Position numbers and translations under genes: made by a program
Notes under the pieces: generated by a model
Seen by the model: only the letters and a program-made list of their open reading frames with translations
Databases searched by the model: none
What the model was told of the DNA's origin: nothing
In this document: in pieces, positions 39,743 to 53,189 of the stretch
How the letters are laid out: each line of letters opens with the position of its first letter
Numbering within the stretch: position 1 is the first letter of the stretch
Assembly (NCBI RefSeq): GCF_002915575.1
Contig: NZ_PQGD01000012.1
Span: 124,001 to 188,000 of the forward strand
DNA: 64,000 nucleotides
Direction: 5' to 3'
From: Superficieibacter electus
GTDB lineage: Bacteria > Pseudomonadota > Gammaproteobacteria > Enterobacterales > Enterobacteriaceae

Positions 39743-40204
39743 CTAAAGCTGCCGGACAAAGGCGTCCGTGCTGATCCCCTGATCAAGCACCTGCCGCGCG
39801 TACTCTTTGGCTGAGAACAACGAGTGATCGCGATAGTTTCCGCACTCCAGCGCACTGACGGCTGGCACGGTGGTGGCATCGACCACCCGCTGCAACACCC
39901 GCGTTAAGGCGGTGGCGATGGTTTTCGGTTCACGCTCATCCCATAAAATCAAATAAAAACCGGTACGGCAGCCCATTGGCGAAATGTCGATAACGCCGTC
40001 TAACTCTTCACGCAGGCCAAACGCCAGCAGATGCTCCAGGGTATGTAAGGCTGCGGTCGGAATGGCATCCACGTTAGGTTGCAGAAAACGCAGGTCGTAT
40101 TTTTGCACCACGCCGCCCTGCGGATGGCGCTCAAGACCCGCCACGCGAACGTACGGGGCGATCACTTTGGTATGATCAAGGGTAAAACTTTCAACGACTG
40201 GCAT
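39743..40204 (-). CDS. LuxS paralogue (S-ribosylhomocysteine lyase family)
   Basis: A 153-residue protein with all catalytic landmarks of LuxS: SFTLDHT (6-12), YDLRF (36-40), metal ligands in HTLEH (His54, His58; base Glu57), nucleophile Cys79 in SPMGCRTGFY, and third metal ligand Cys121 in ECGNYRDHS. It is shorter than the usual 171 residues. The normal enteric luxS lies elsewhere (by gshA), so this is probably a second copy. LuxS splits a thioether to free homocysteine; here it may act on S-ribosylhomocysteine or a related imported compound. AGGAG precedes the ATG. Confidence 0.85.
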   Translation of the reverse strand: MPVVESFTLDHTKVIAPYVRVAGLERHPQGGVVQKYDLRFLQPNVDAIPTAALHTLEHLLAFGLREELDGVIDISPMGCRTGFYLILWDEREPKTIATALTRVLQRVVDATTVPAVSALECGNYRDHSLFSAKEYARQVLDQGISTDAFVRQL

Positions 40205-40225
40205 AACAATGACTCCTGATGAAGG

Positions 40226-40894
40226 TTATTCACGACGAATACGGCGCGCAAAGCGTGTGCCGAGTGTCTGTAAGAGTTGCACGATGATAATCAGCACGAT
40301 GGCGGTAGAGAGCGTGGCGAAGGCGTCAAAACGCTGGTATCCATAGGTGATGGCCAGATCGCCAATGCCACCCCCGCCAACGGTGCCGGCCATGGCGGTA
40401 GCGCCCAACAGCCCGATGGTGGCAGTAGTCAGCGCGAGAATGAGCGATGAAGCCGCTTCCGGCAGCATAAAGTGCCAGATGGTTTGCAGTACGCTGGCCC
40501 CCATCGCATTCGCCGATTCCAGAATCCCGTCGTCCACCTCCAGCAGCGAGCTTTCTACCAGCCGCGCAATATACGGCGCGATAAAGACCACCAGCGGCAC
40601 TATCGCGCCCGGCGTGCCGATGGTGGTGCCGACCAGCCAGCGGGTCAGGGGCAGAATAGTGATGAGAAGGATAATGAACGGCAGCGAACGCAGGATGTTA
40701 ACGATGGGGTTGATAACCTGATGCACCACCGGGTTTGGCAAAATGCCACCGGGACGGCAGGTTACCAGTATAATCCCCAGCGGAATACCAAGCAGCGAGC
40801 CAAAGCCCAGCGAGATGCTGACCATGAGCAAGGTATCGTACAGCGCCAGTAAAAACTGGTCGCTGGTGATCGCGGTATCGAAAAATTCAAACAT
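40226..40894 (-). CDS. MetI-type ABC transporter permease (copy 2)
   Basis: A 222-residue permease with the MetI fold and EAA loop (ESANAMGASVLQTIWHFMLP, about 131-150). It shares GGGGIGDLAITYGYQRFD with copy 1, yet the two differ widely elsewhere, so they are not a recent duplication. It overlaps the ATPase gene by 8 bp and is followed after 21 bp by the LuxS-like gene. Confidence 0.88.
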   Translation of the reverse strand: MFEFFDTAITSDQFLLALYDTLLMVSISLGFGSLLGIPLGIILVTCRPGGILPNPVVHQVINPIVNILRSLPFIILLITILPLTRWLVGTTIGTPGAIVPLVVFIAPYIARLVESSLLEVDDGILESANAMGASVLQTIWHFMLPEAASSLILALTTATIGLLGATAMAGTVGGGGIGDLAITYGYQRFDAFATLSTAIVLIIIVQLLQTLGTRFARRIRRE

Positions 40895-41912
40895 CGCTGA
40901 TTTTCACTCCTGCCTGATGAAGATAGTGCTCCGCCAGCGCAATTTGCTCAGCCTCGCCGCTCAGTTGCACAATCATGAAACCGAGGATCGTGCTCTGGAT
41001 TTCTGCCATGCTGGCAAACAGAATATTGACCTCGACGGTATGTTCGCGGATCAGCCGGTGGATAATCGGCTGCTGTGCCGTATTCCCCACAAACTCCAGC
41101 CGAAGTACACGACTCGCTGAGTGCTGTTTGATTTTTGCCAGCGTCTGTTCCGGCAGGCGGTCGTGGATCACCGACTGGACGAAACGGGTGGTAACCGCAT
41201 GCTGCGGTTGTCCGAACAGGCTGAGCACATCACCCTGCTCAACAATTTTTCCCTGCGCCATCACCGCGACGTGGTGGCAAATTTTCTGCACCACAGACAT
41301 TTCGTGAGTGATCAGCACAATCGTGATGCCGTAGCGCTGGTTAATCTCCTGCAATAGCAGCAGAATTTGCAGCGTGGTATGCGGGTCCAGGGCGGAAGTT
41401 GCCTCATCGCAGAGTAAAATCGACGGATTCGTCGCCAGCGCGCGGGCGATGCCGACGCGCTGTTTTTGCCCGCCCGAAAGCTCATCGGGATAACGCTGCG
41501 CTTTATCACTCAGATCCACAAAAGCCAGCAGCTCATTGACCCGCTCACGAATAAAAGCCTTATCTCGTCCCTGTAAAATCAGCGGGATGGCGACGTTGTG
41601 AAAGACGGTGCGCGAATTCAGCAAATTGAAGTGCTGAAAGATCATACCGATATCTTTCTTCACGCTATTAAGCTGTTTTTTATTAACGCCCTGAAGCGAA
41701 ACACCGTTGATGAAGACCTCGCCTGCGCTCGGCGTTTCAAGATGATTAATTAAACGCAGCAGGGTACTTTTACCGGCTCCGCTGGCACCAATCACCCCGA
41801 ATATTTCACCCTTCTGGATCTTCAGCGTAATATCATCCAGCGCCAGAAAGCGCTCACCCTGGCGTGAAAACGTCTTACTGACCTGATGGAAATCTATAAT
41901 GCTCTCGCTCAT
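40887..41912 (-). CDS. MetN-type ABC transporter ATPase with NIL domain (copy 2)
   Basis: A 341-residue ATPase: Walker A GASGAGKST (42-50), signature LSGGQKQR (about 144-151), Walker [12 protein letters not shown], and a C-terminal NIL domain (about 265-341) like that through which MetN is inhibited by cytoplasmic methionine. The retained NIL domain suggests feedback by its own substrate or by methionine, in contrast to copy 1. Confidence 0.88.
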   Translation of the reverse strand: MSESIIDFHQVSKTFSRQGERFLALDDITLKIQKGEIFGVIGASGAGKSTLLRLINHLETPSAGEVFINGVSLQGVNKKQLNSVKKDIGMIFQHFNLLNSRTVFHNVAIPLILQGRDKAFIRERVNELLAFVDLSDKAQRYPDELSGGQKQRVGIARALATNPSILLCDEATSALDPHTTLQILLLLQEINQRYGITIVLITHEMSVVQKICHHVAVMAQGKIVEQGDVLSLFGQPQHAVTTRFVQSVIHDRLPEQTLAKIKQHSASRVLRLEFVGNTAQQPIIHRLIREHTVEVNILFASMAEIQSTILGFMIVQLSGEAEQIALAEHYLHQAGVKISDV

Positions 41913-42721
41913 TTGAGATAATCAGGCAGCAGGTAGCCTTCGTATTGCTGATGGGTTTGAATATAGTTTTTAAACTCCGCGGAGTGATAGCCTGCAATAA
42001 TATCTTTGGCAAACGCGGCCTCTTTATTCTTACCGGCTACGGTTACCACATTGATAAACTGGCTGGTAGGAGCTTCGAGTTTGAGAGCAGACTTTAATTT
42101 CATACCGCTGGAGACGGCGAAATTACCCTGGATTAACCCATAATCCACATCCGGCAATGCGCGGACCTGCTGGGCGTTATCCATCTCTTTGAGCACGATG
42201 TTATAGGGGTTTTCACTAATGAATTTTTGTGAAAAGGTCGCGGGGTCGCTATCAGGCTTAATTTTCACCCAGCCAAGGCTTTGCAACACCAGCACAGCAC
42301 GATATTCATTGGGAGCCTGGTTAGGTACGGAGATAACGGTACCGGGTTTCGGCGTGTCGAGAGTGTTAAGTTTGCCGCCATAAAGCCCCATGGGCGGTGT
42401 CGGGACCTGAACGATACCCACGTTATCGATGCCCAGGCGTTCATTTACCGATTTGAGGTAAACCGGGTGCTGCATAATATTCGCTTCAATATGACCGCGA
42501 CTGACAGCATCATTCACCTGGATGCCATCGCTGAAGTCTTTATATTCTACTTTATAACCTTTCTTTTCCAGATAAGGCGCGACGCCCTGCTGGAATTGTT
42601 CTTTATATGGACCGGGGTTAAACCCTACCCGAATCAGTTTATCCTCAGCATGGGCTGCTGACAGAAGCGTGGAGGTTGATAGCGCGGTTAAAATAATGCC
42701 ATATATCAGGGTAGTACGCAT
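41909..42721 (-). CDS. MetQ/NlpA-family substrate-binding protein (copy 2)
   Basis: A 270-residue binding protein, first gene of the second operon. The signal peptide (to about AAHA, residue 25) lacks a lipobox cysteine. The NlpA pattern is visible: VGFNPGPYKEQF, HIEANIMQHPVYL, VPNQAPNEYRA and YGLIQGNFAVSSG. It is only distantly similar to copy 1, so the two transporters probably bind different ligands. Overlaps the ATPase gene by 4 bp. Confidence 0.85.
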   Translation of the reverse strand: MRTTLIYGIILTALSTSTLLSAAHAEDKLIRVGFNPGPYKEQFQQGVAPYLEKKGYKVEYKDFSDGIQVNDAVSRGHIEANIMQHPVYLKSVNERLGIDNVGIVQVPTPPMGLYGGKLNTLDTPKPGTVISVPNQAPNEYRAVLVLQSLGWVKIKPDSDPATFSQKFISENPYNIVLKEMDNAQQVRALPDVDYGLIQGNFAVSSGMKLKSALKLEAPTSQFINVVTVAGKNKEAAFAKDIIAGYHSAEFKNYIQTHQQYEGYLLPDYLK

Positions 42722-42961
42722 GAATGGTTCTCTTTAACTGGCTCATTGAATAAAAACGATTAAATCACAGGAGAGTAAGGTGTGAGAAGAATGCAAGGGC
42801 AAATGACTATGTCTTTTTTATACTAACAATATCTATATTTTGTTATTGCAGTTATTAACTATCCTTTGCCATTTTATTGTATTAAATCGGGCGTTAATTT
42901 ATTTTGTGCAATGATAGATTATGCGATAGTGATTATTTATTTCTTACGTCATTATAATCTT
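42722..42961. promoter_or_regulatory. Divergent control region of the second MetQNI operon and the aminotransferase
   Basis: A 240-bp AT-rich spacer must contain both promoters. At 42823-42835 it holds CTAACAATATCTA, shared with the dioxygenase promoter (36587-36599). AGGAGAG near 42769 is too far from either start to be a ribosome site. No MetJ-type AGACGTCT repeats are visible. Confidence 0.5.
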
Positions 42962-44140
42962 ATGCCTGATTTTTCTGCGTCTCCCCTTGTTGAACAACTG
43001 GAAGAGAATCTGTTTAGTGCGCTGGAGAAACTGGCGGCTCAGATAGCGTCGTCAGAACGTACGCTCATCGATCTCTCTTCTGGCAGTCCGCATCAGCCGA
43101 CGCCGCCCGCCGTGGTCGCGGCATTACAGGTGGCGGCGGTACAGCCCGGAAACCATGATTACCCCTCTTTTTGGGGAAAACCGGCGCTGCGCGAGGCCAT
43201 TGCCCATTTTTATCAGCGCCAGTATGGCGTCAGGCTGGACCCGGAGCGTGAAATTGCCGTGTTCCACGGGGCGCATATTGCCGTTGGCGGGTTGCCAAGA
43301 GCGTTGCTTCATCCCGGCCAGTACCTGATCTCTACCGATCCCTGCTATCCTGTTTATCGCTCTGCGGCCCTCCAGGCTCAGGCACGTTTTTACGGCATTC
43401 CTCTCGACGCGGCACGCCAGTTTCAGCCCGATTTTTCCTGCGTGCCGGAAGAAGTGGCCCGCAACGCCGGACTGCTGATGCTGAATTATCCTCATAATCC
43501 GACGGGGGCGCTTGCCACCTCCGCGCTGTTTGATGACGCACTGGCGTTTGTGAAACACTGGCATATTCCGCTGGTACATGATTTTGCCTACGCCGCCATC
43601 GGCAGTCATGCCGGGGAACAGCCGCTCAGCTTATTATCCAGACCGGAGGCCAGCGAGTGGGGCGTGGAAATCTATACGTTATCAAAAACGTTTTTAATGG
43701 CGGGCTGGCGTTTCGGTTTCGCTGCAGGGAATGCGTCGATGATCGCGGCGTTTAAAAAACTGCATACTCACAGCTATAGCACGGTGTTTGGCGCGGTACA
43801 GGATGCGGCTATTGCTGCGCTACAGCTTCCGGCGCAAGAAATGGCGCAACTGGTTGCCGTTTATCATCAGCGCCGCCGTCGGGTGCTGGATGCACTGGAC
43901 GCAATGCACTGGCCGGTGGAGCCTCATCAGGGCACGTTTTTTCTCTGGCTACCGGTGCCTGCGGGTTTCAGCGCTCAGCAGCTAACGGAGCATCTGCTCT
44001 ATCAGGCGCAGGTGCTGGTGGCACCCGGACACGGTTTTGGCCCGGGTGGCGAAGGGTATATTCGCCTGAGCCTTACCGCGGATGACGATAATCTGGCGGA
44101 GGCGCTGAAACGTATTGCGGCGCTGAAACTCTTTTCCTGA
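42962..44140 (+). CDS. Class I PLP-dependent aminotransferase
   Basis: A 392-residue fold-type I aminotransferase: DLSSGSPHQPTPP (about 38-50), NPTG (179-182), HDFAY (Asp207, PLP pyridine contact), PLP lysine Lys242 in TLSKTFLMAGWRFGF, Arg250 for phosphate, and a C-terminal substrate-carboxylate Arg in YIRLSLT. The start MPDFSASPL (ATG 42962) is chosen because upstream in-frame codons encode AT-rich, unconserved sequence. Divergent from the second MetQNI operon. A methionine-like amino acid substrate is inferred from context. Confidence 0.82.
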   Translation: MPDFSASPLVEQLEENLFSALEKLAAQIASSERTLIDLSSGSPHQPTPPAVVAALQVAAVQPGNHDYPSFWGKPALREAIAHFYQRQYGVRLDPEREIAVFHGAHIAVGGLPRALLHPGQYLISTDPCYPVYRSAALQAQARFYGIPLDAARQFQPDFSCVPEEVARNAGLLMLNYPHNPTGALATSALFDDALAFVKHWHIPLVHDFAYAAIGSHAGEQPLSLLSRPEASEWGVEIYTLSKTFLMAGWRFGFAAGNASMIAAFKKLHTHSYSTVFGAVQDAAIAALQLPAQEMAQLVAVYHQRRRRVLDALDAMHWPVEPHQGTFFLWLPVPAGFSAQQLTEHLLYQAQVLVAPGHGFGPGGEGYIRLSLTADDDNLAEALKRIAALKLFS

Positions 44141-44194
44141 CGAAGCGACGCAGGCTGGCCGGTGACGGCCAACGGCATTAACGCCATACACCCG

Positions 44195-44283
44195 ATGCCA
44201 GGCGGCGGCTACGCCTTGCCTGGCCTACATATCAACAAATTACGCATTGTCTGTAGGCCTGCGCAAGCGAAGCGCCGCCGGGC
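44195..44283. repeat. Convergent pair of REP elements
   Basis: One REP (44195-44227; GCCAGGCGGCGGCTACGCC core) and one in the opposite orientation (44252-44283; ends GCGCCGCCGGGC) lie between the convergent aminotransferase and yieL genes. This is a normal BIME, in contrast to the tandem array at 31398. Confidence 0.75.
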
Positions 44284-44307
44284 ACTGTGCCATAACGACT
44301 GCCGGGT

Positions 44308-45501
<1,194 letters not shown>

Positions 45502-45594
45502 TTAACCACAAAACAATAACAATAGTGACTATATCGTTTTGTGATGAGTAACAAAAACCAGGCTGTTAATTCAGAACGGGTTGTTTTAACGTAG

Positions 45595-46215
<621 letters not shown>

Positions 46216-46243
46216 TCGGTAGTCAAATTAAGGAGTAACGTTT

Positions 46244-47149
46244 ATGCCCGATTTACTGGCCCGCTATCAGGGCTGTTTACTTGGCCTGGCCTGCGGCGAC
46301 GCGGTAGGGACGACCGTTGAGTTTCGGGCTAAAGATTCCTTTACGCCGCTGACTACCATGCAGGGAGGCGGCCCGTTTAATCTGAAGGTCGGACAGTGGA
46401 CGGATGATACGTCAATGGCGCTGTGTCTCACGCAAAGCCTGATTACCTGCCGGGGTTTTGATGCGACCGATCAGATGAATCGCTACCTCAACTGGTGGCG
46501 CTGGGGCTATTTTAGCTCCACCGGCGAATGCTTCGACATCGGTGGCACCGTTGCCCGTGCGCTGGGCAAATTCGCGCTCGACGGCAATCCGTATGCCGGT
46601 TCCGAAGCGCCGGACACCGCCGGTAATGGCTCCCTGATGCGCCTTGCGCCGGCGGTGCTGTATTACTATCCCGATCGCGCTCAGGCGCTGGATTTTTCTG
46701 AAGCCTCTTCGCGCACCACTCACGCCGCGCCGGAAGCCATCGCCAGTTGTCGCCTCTTCGCGCAGTACTTAATGAATGCGCTGAGCGGAAAAGACAAAGA
46801 CGCTATTCTCGCCGACACAGAAGAACTGCCAGTCCAGGAGAATCTGCGCCAGATTGCGGCGGGTAGCTATCGTCAGAAACCGCGTTCAGCCATTCACGGC
46901 ACCGGCTACTGCGTACAAAGCCTGGAAGCCGCGCTATGGTGTTTTTATCACGGCGCAGATTTTGAAGAAACGATCCTGATGGCCGCCAACCTGGGTGATG
47001 ACGCCGACACGACTGCCGCGATAGCGGGTCAACTGGCTGGCGCATTTTATGGCGTTGAAGGCATTCCGCGGGCGTGGCGGGATCAGCTGTGGCAGTACGA
47101 GGATATTGATGCGCTGGCGCGGCAGTTGCTTGAAAAGCCGCAGCCATAA
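46244..47149 (+). CDS. ADP-ribosylglycohydrolase family protein
   Basis: A 301-residue DraG/ARH-type hydrolase: CGDAVGTTVEF (about 17-27), the Mg-binding QWTDDTSMA (about 50-58), TAGNGSLMRLAP (about 125-136) and GDDADTTAAIAGQLAGA (about 247-263). These enzymes remove ADP-ribose from proteins or small molecules. AAGGAG precedes the ATG, 28 bp after cbrC, so they may be co-transcribed. No ADP-ribosyltransferase is nearby; the target is unknown. Confidence 0.85.
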   Translation: MPDLLARYQGCLLGLACGDAVGTTVEFRAKDSFTPLTTMQGGGPFNLKVGQWTDDTSMALCLTQSLITCRGFDATDQMNRYLNWWRWGYFSSTGECFDIGGTVARALGKFALDGNPYAGSEAPDTAGNGSLMRLAPAVLYYYPDRAQALDFSEASSRTTHAAPEAIASCRLFAQYLMNALSGKDKDAILADTEELPVQENLRQIAAGSYRQKPRSAIHGTGYCVQSLEAALWCFYHGADFEETILMAANLGDDADTTAAIAGQLAGAFYGVEGIPRAWRDQLWQYEDIDALARQLLEKPQP

Positions 47150-47156
47150 TAATTCT

Positions 47157-47182
47157 TGCCGGGTGGTTTTTGCTACCCGGCA
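47157..47182. terminator. Hairpin between the ADP-ribosylhydrolase gene and phoU
   Basis: TGCCGGGT pairs with ACCCGGCA around a T-rich loop, between two convergent genes 41 bp apart. REP-like; it can act on both transcripts. Confidence 0.55.
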
Positions 47183-47190
47183 TGAAAAAG

Positions 47191-47916
47191 TTACTCTTTC
47201 GGATCGCGGCCTGCCAGCAACTTATCAAGCTCATCGCCGCCAACGTGACGGAAATCCTGCCCCTTCACGAAGTAGAAGATGTACTCGCAAATATTCTGAC
47301 AACGGTCGCCGATGCGTTCGATAGAGCGAGCGCAAAACAGCGCGGTCAACACGCTGGGAATGGTGCGTGGATCTTCCATCATATAAGTCATTAGCTGGCG
47401 CACAATGCCTTCATATTCTTGATCCACTTTTTTATCTTCACGGTAAATGCGTACCGCTTCGTCGAGATCCATTCGCGCGAAAGCATCCAGCACGTCGTGG
47501 AGCATCTGTACAGTGTGACGTCCCAGCGATTCCAGGCTCACCAGCAACGGTTGGTGCTGCTGAGAGAATTTTTCCAGCGCGGTGCGGCAAATTTTGTCTG
47601 CCACATCGCCAATGCGTTCCAGCTCGGCAATGGTTTTGATAATCGCCATCACCAGACGCAGGTCGCTCGCTGTCGGCTGACGCTTGGCGATGATGCGTAC
47701 ACAGGCTTCATCGATGGCGACTTCCATCATATTGACCTGCTTGTCACCATCAATGACGCGTTTCGCCAGCTCACTGTCCTGATTATGCATGGCAGTGATC
47801 GCATCCGATAACTGTTGCTCTACCAGGCCGCCCATCGTCATCACTTCGGTGCGAATATGTTCCAGCTCAGCGTTGAACTGGCCAGAAATGTGTTTGTTGA
47901 GATTAAGGTTTTCCAT
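47191..47916 (-). CDS. phoU: Phosphate-signalling protein PhoU
   Basis: A 241-residue protein of two PhoU three-helix domains, each with the metal-binding E/D-xxxD pattern ([12 protein letters not shown] at about 80-92 and [13 protein letters not shown] at about 185-198). PhoU links PstB to the PhoR kinase and limits Pho expression when phosphate is plentiful. ATG 47916 ([12 protein letters not shown]) gives the E. coli length. Confidence 0.95.
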   Translation of the reverse strand: MENLNLNKHISGQFNAELEHIRTEVMTMGGLVEQQLSDAITAMHNQDSELAKRVIDGDKQVNMMEVAIDEACVRIIAKRQPTASDLRLVMAIIKTIAELERIGDVADKICRTALEKFSQQHQPLLVSLESLGRHTVQMLHDVLDAFARMDLDEAVRIYREDKKVDQEYEGIVRQLMTYMMEDPRTIPSVLTALFCARSIERIGDRCQNICEYIFYFVKGQDFRHVGGDELDKLLAGRDPKE

Positions 47917-47930
47917 GACGCACTCCTGAA

Positions 47931-48778
<848 letters not shown>

Positions 48779-48823
48779 CCTACAAAGCTGTACAAATTAC
48801 AGGCCGGACAGGGCCTGTCGTTT

Positions 48824-50676
<1,853 letters not shown>

Positions 50677-50708
50677 TCACTCTTTAGTTAACGACGCCTT
50701 ACGAAGTT

Positions 50709-50735
50709 GCCCGGTGGCGCTGACGCTTACCGGGC
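50709..50735. repeat. REP element between pstS and pstC
   Basis: GCCCGGT pairs with ACCGGGC around a GCGCTGACGC centre. A hairpin here helps keep pstS mRNA more abundant than the downstream genes, as suits a binding protein. Confidence 0.65.
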
Positions 50736-50785
50736 CTCCAGGCGGGAGGCACTGCGCCAGCCGCCATTTTCGTCGGTATATCTGA

Positions 50786-51865
<1,080 letters not shown>

Positions 51866-51892
51866 CTACGAGGAGCAAAATAGGACAATCAG

Positions 51893-51932
51893 GTGACAGT
51901 TATATGTAAGGTATATGACAGTTTAATGACAG
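51893..51932 (-). promoter_or_regulatory. Two Pho boxes upstream of pstS
   Basis: On the minus strand CTGTCATTAAACTGTCAT (51915-51932) is a perfect Pho box (two CTGTCAT repeats 11 bp apart). It is followed after 4 bp by a second, weaker box, CTTACATATAACTGTCAC (51893-51910). They lie about 67-106 bp before the start codon, where PhoB would activate pstSCAB-phoU. Confidence 0.92.
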
Positions 51933-52039
51933 GCGAGTTTTTCAGGGTCAGTCCGTCATCCCGTTGTAACCTACACACCGTGCAGATTAGCTGAAAGCCG
52001 GGGGTAATGCTTCACAAGTTGGGTATTGTTAATAAAAAA

Positions 52040-52063
52040 AGGCGGCCAATCCTGGAGCCGCCT
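52040..52063 (-). terminator. Terminator of the fimbrial remnant
   Basis: AGGCGGC / GCCGCCT stem with a 10-base loop; on the minus strand it is followed by seven T residues. It lies 27 bp after the adhesin stop. Confidence 0.85.
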
Positions 52064-52089
52064 AACTGTTAACACTGCAAACATTCTGA

Positions 52090-53179
52090 TTAGTTTTTAA
52101 TTTCGAGCGTGATAGTGGCGTCAGCCGTAAAGGTACCCGGCTGTGGTGTCGCCCCGGTTGCACTGGCTGGCGCGGCAGAGAAGGTCAGTGAGTTATTTTC
52201 TGCTCCCCTGACATTCTGCCCTATATCCATATCCATAGCTCCGCCATTCACATTTACCCGCTTATTCCATTTATCGAAAATAGCAATCCCGACATCTTCA
52301 TTACCCTGAACTTTCATCATGGTACCGTCAGCATCAACAGGCTCGGCTCTAAAGGTGGAGTAGACAATATCTTCATCCTCCATGCCAGTGCACCGCACCT
52401 GAATAGTTTTGGTTATTTTATTGTCAGGCACGATCTCACCTTTTGTCGCTGAAAATTTCGTGGTGGGTATCTTGCCTAGATTTACAACCAGATTCTGCCC
52501 CGCGGCAATTTCACAAGTTTGCGGCACAACAATGCTGCCACTAATTTTGACTTCAGCAAGAATATCCGAACTAATTTTTGAGGAAGCATCATCAATACCA
52601 CCGTACAAATCGGCGACAATAACAGAAGGGATGATTACTTTACCAATAAAGGGTTTATTAATCAGAAAATTTACTTTAATCTGAGAGCCTGTCTCTAACA
52701 GCGCCGGATTACCAGAATGGGGGGTAAGATCGGTATAACAAAATCCACTCCTTTCTGCATCATTTCTCACCCCCTCAAAAGGAACGGGTGAAAATCCACG
52801 ATTGTGTATATAAATTTCTGTAGCAATACTTAAATTTTCGTTCAGCGTATAATACGTTCTGTCACCTTTGGTAGTGTCCACAGGAAGTGAAGGCACTCTG
52901 GCCGTGTAATAAACATTGCTAAAAGTTGCTGAATACCGATCCAAACACTTACAAATTATTTCATAATTCCCCCCTGAGGTTAATGTTGTAATATTTGTAA
53001 TCTCTGTCCCGGCTTTATTATACTCACCATTAACCGTTACGTCATTCAGGGGAATGATTATAGACATGATATTGCCCGTCAACCATAGGCTGACATGTGC
53101 CATTCTGGTTTTCAGCCAGACACAGTCCAGGTATTGAAACCAGCAAAATAAACAAAGGTAACACCATCCGCAAATACAT
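52090..53179 (-). pseudogene. Frameshifted fimbrial adhesin / tip protein gene
   Basis: Translation should begin at ATG 53179, 11 bp after the usher stop and behind AAGGAT. It gives a clean signal peptide (MYLRMVLPLFILLVSIPGLCLA) and ENQNGTCQPMVDGQYHVYN, then stops at 53042. The rest is in the next frame (to 52090) and reads LNDVTVNGEYNKAG through to a pilin domain (VPQTCEIAAGQNLVVNLGKI near the middle, ending FTADATITLEIKN). Removing one C from the CCCC run at 53049-53052 joins the two parts. The plan (N-terminal adhesin domain, C-terminal pilin domain lacking its last strand) fits a two-domain tip adhesin. Confidence 0.75.
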
Positions 53180-53189
53180 TATAATATCC

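Noticed and set aside
42722-42961. MetJ operator in the island's divergent promoter
   Set aside because: No tandem AGACGTCT-like 8-mers are visible.
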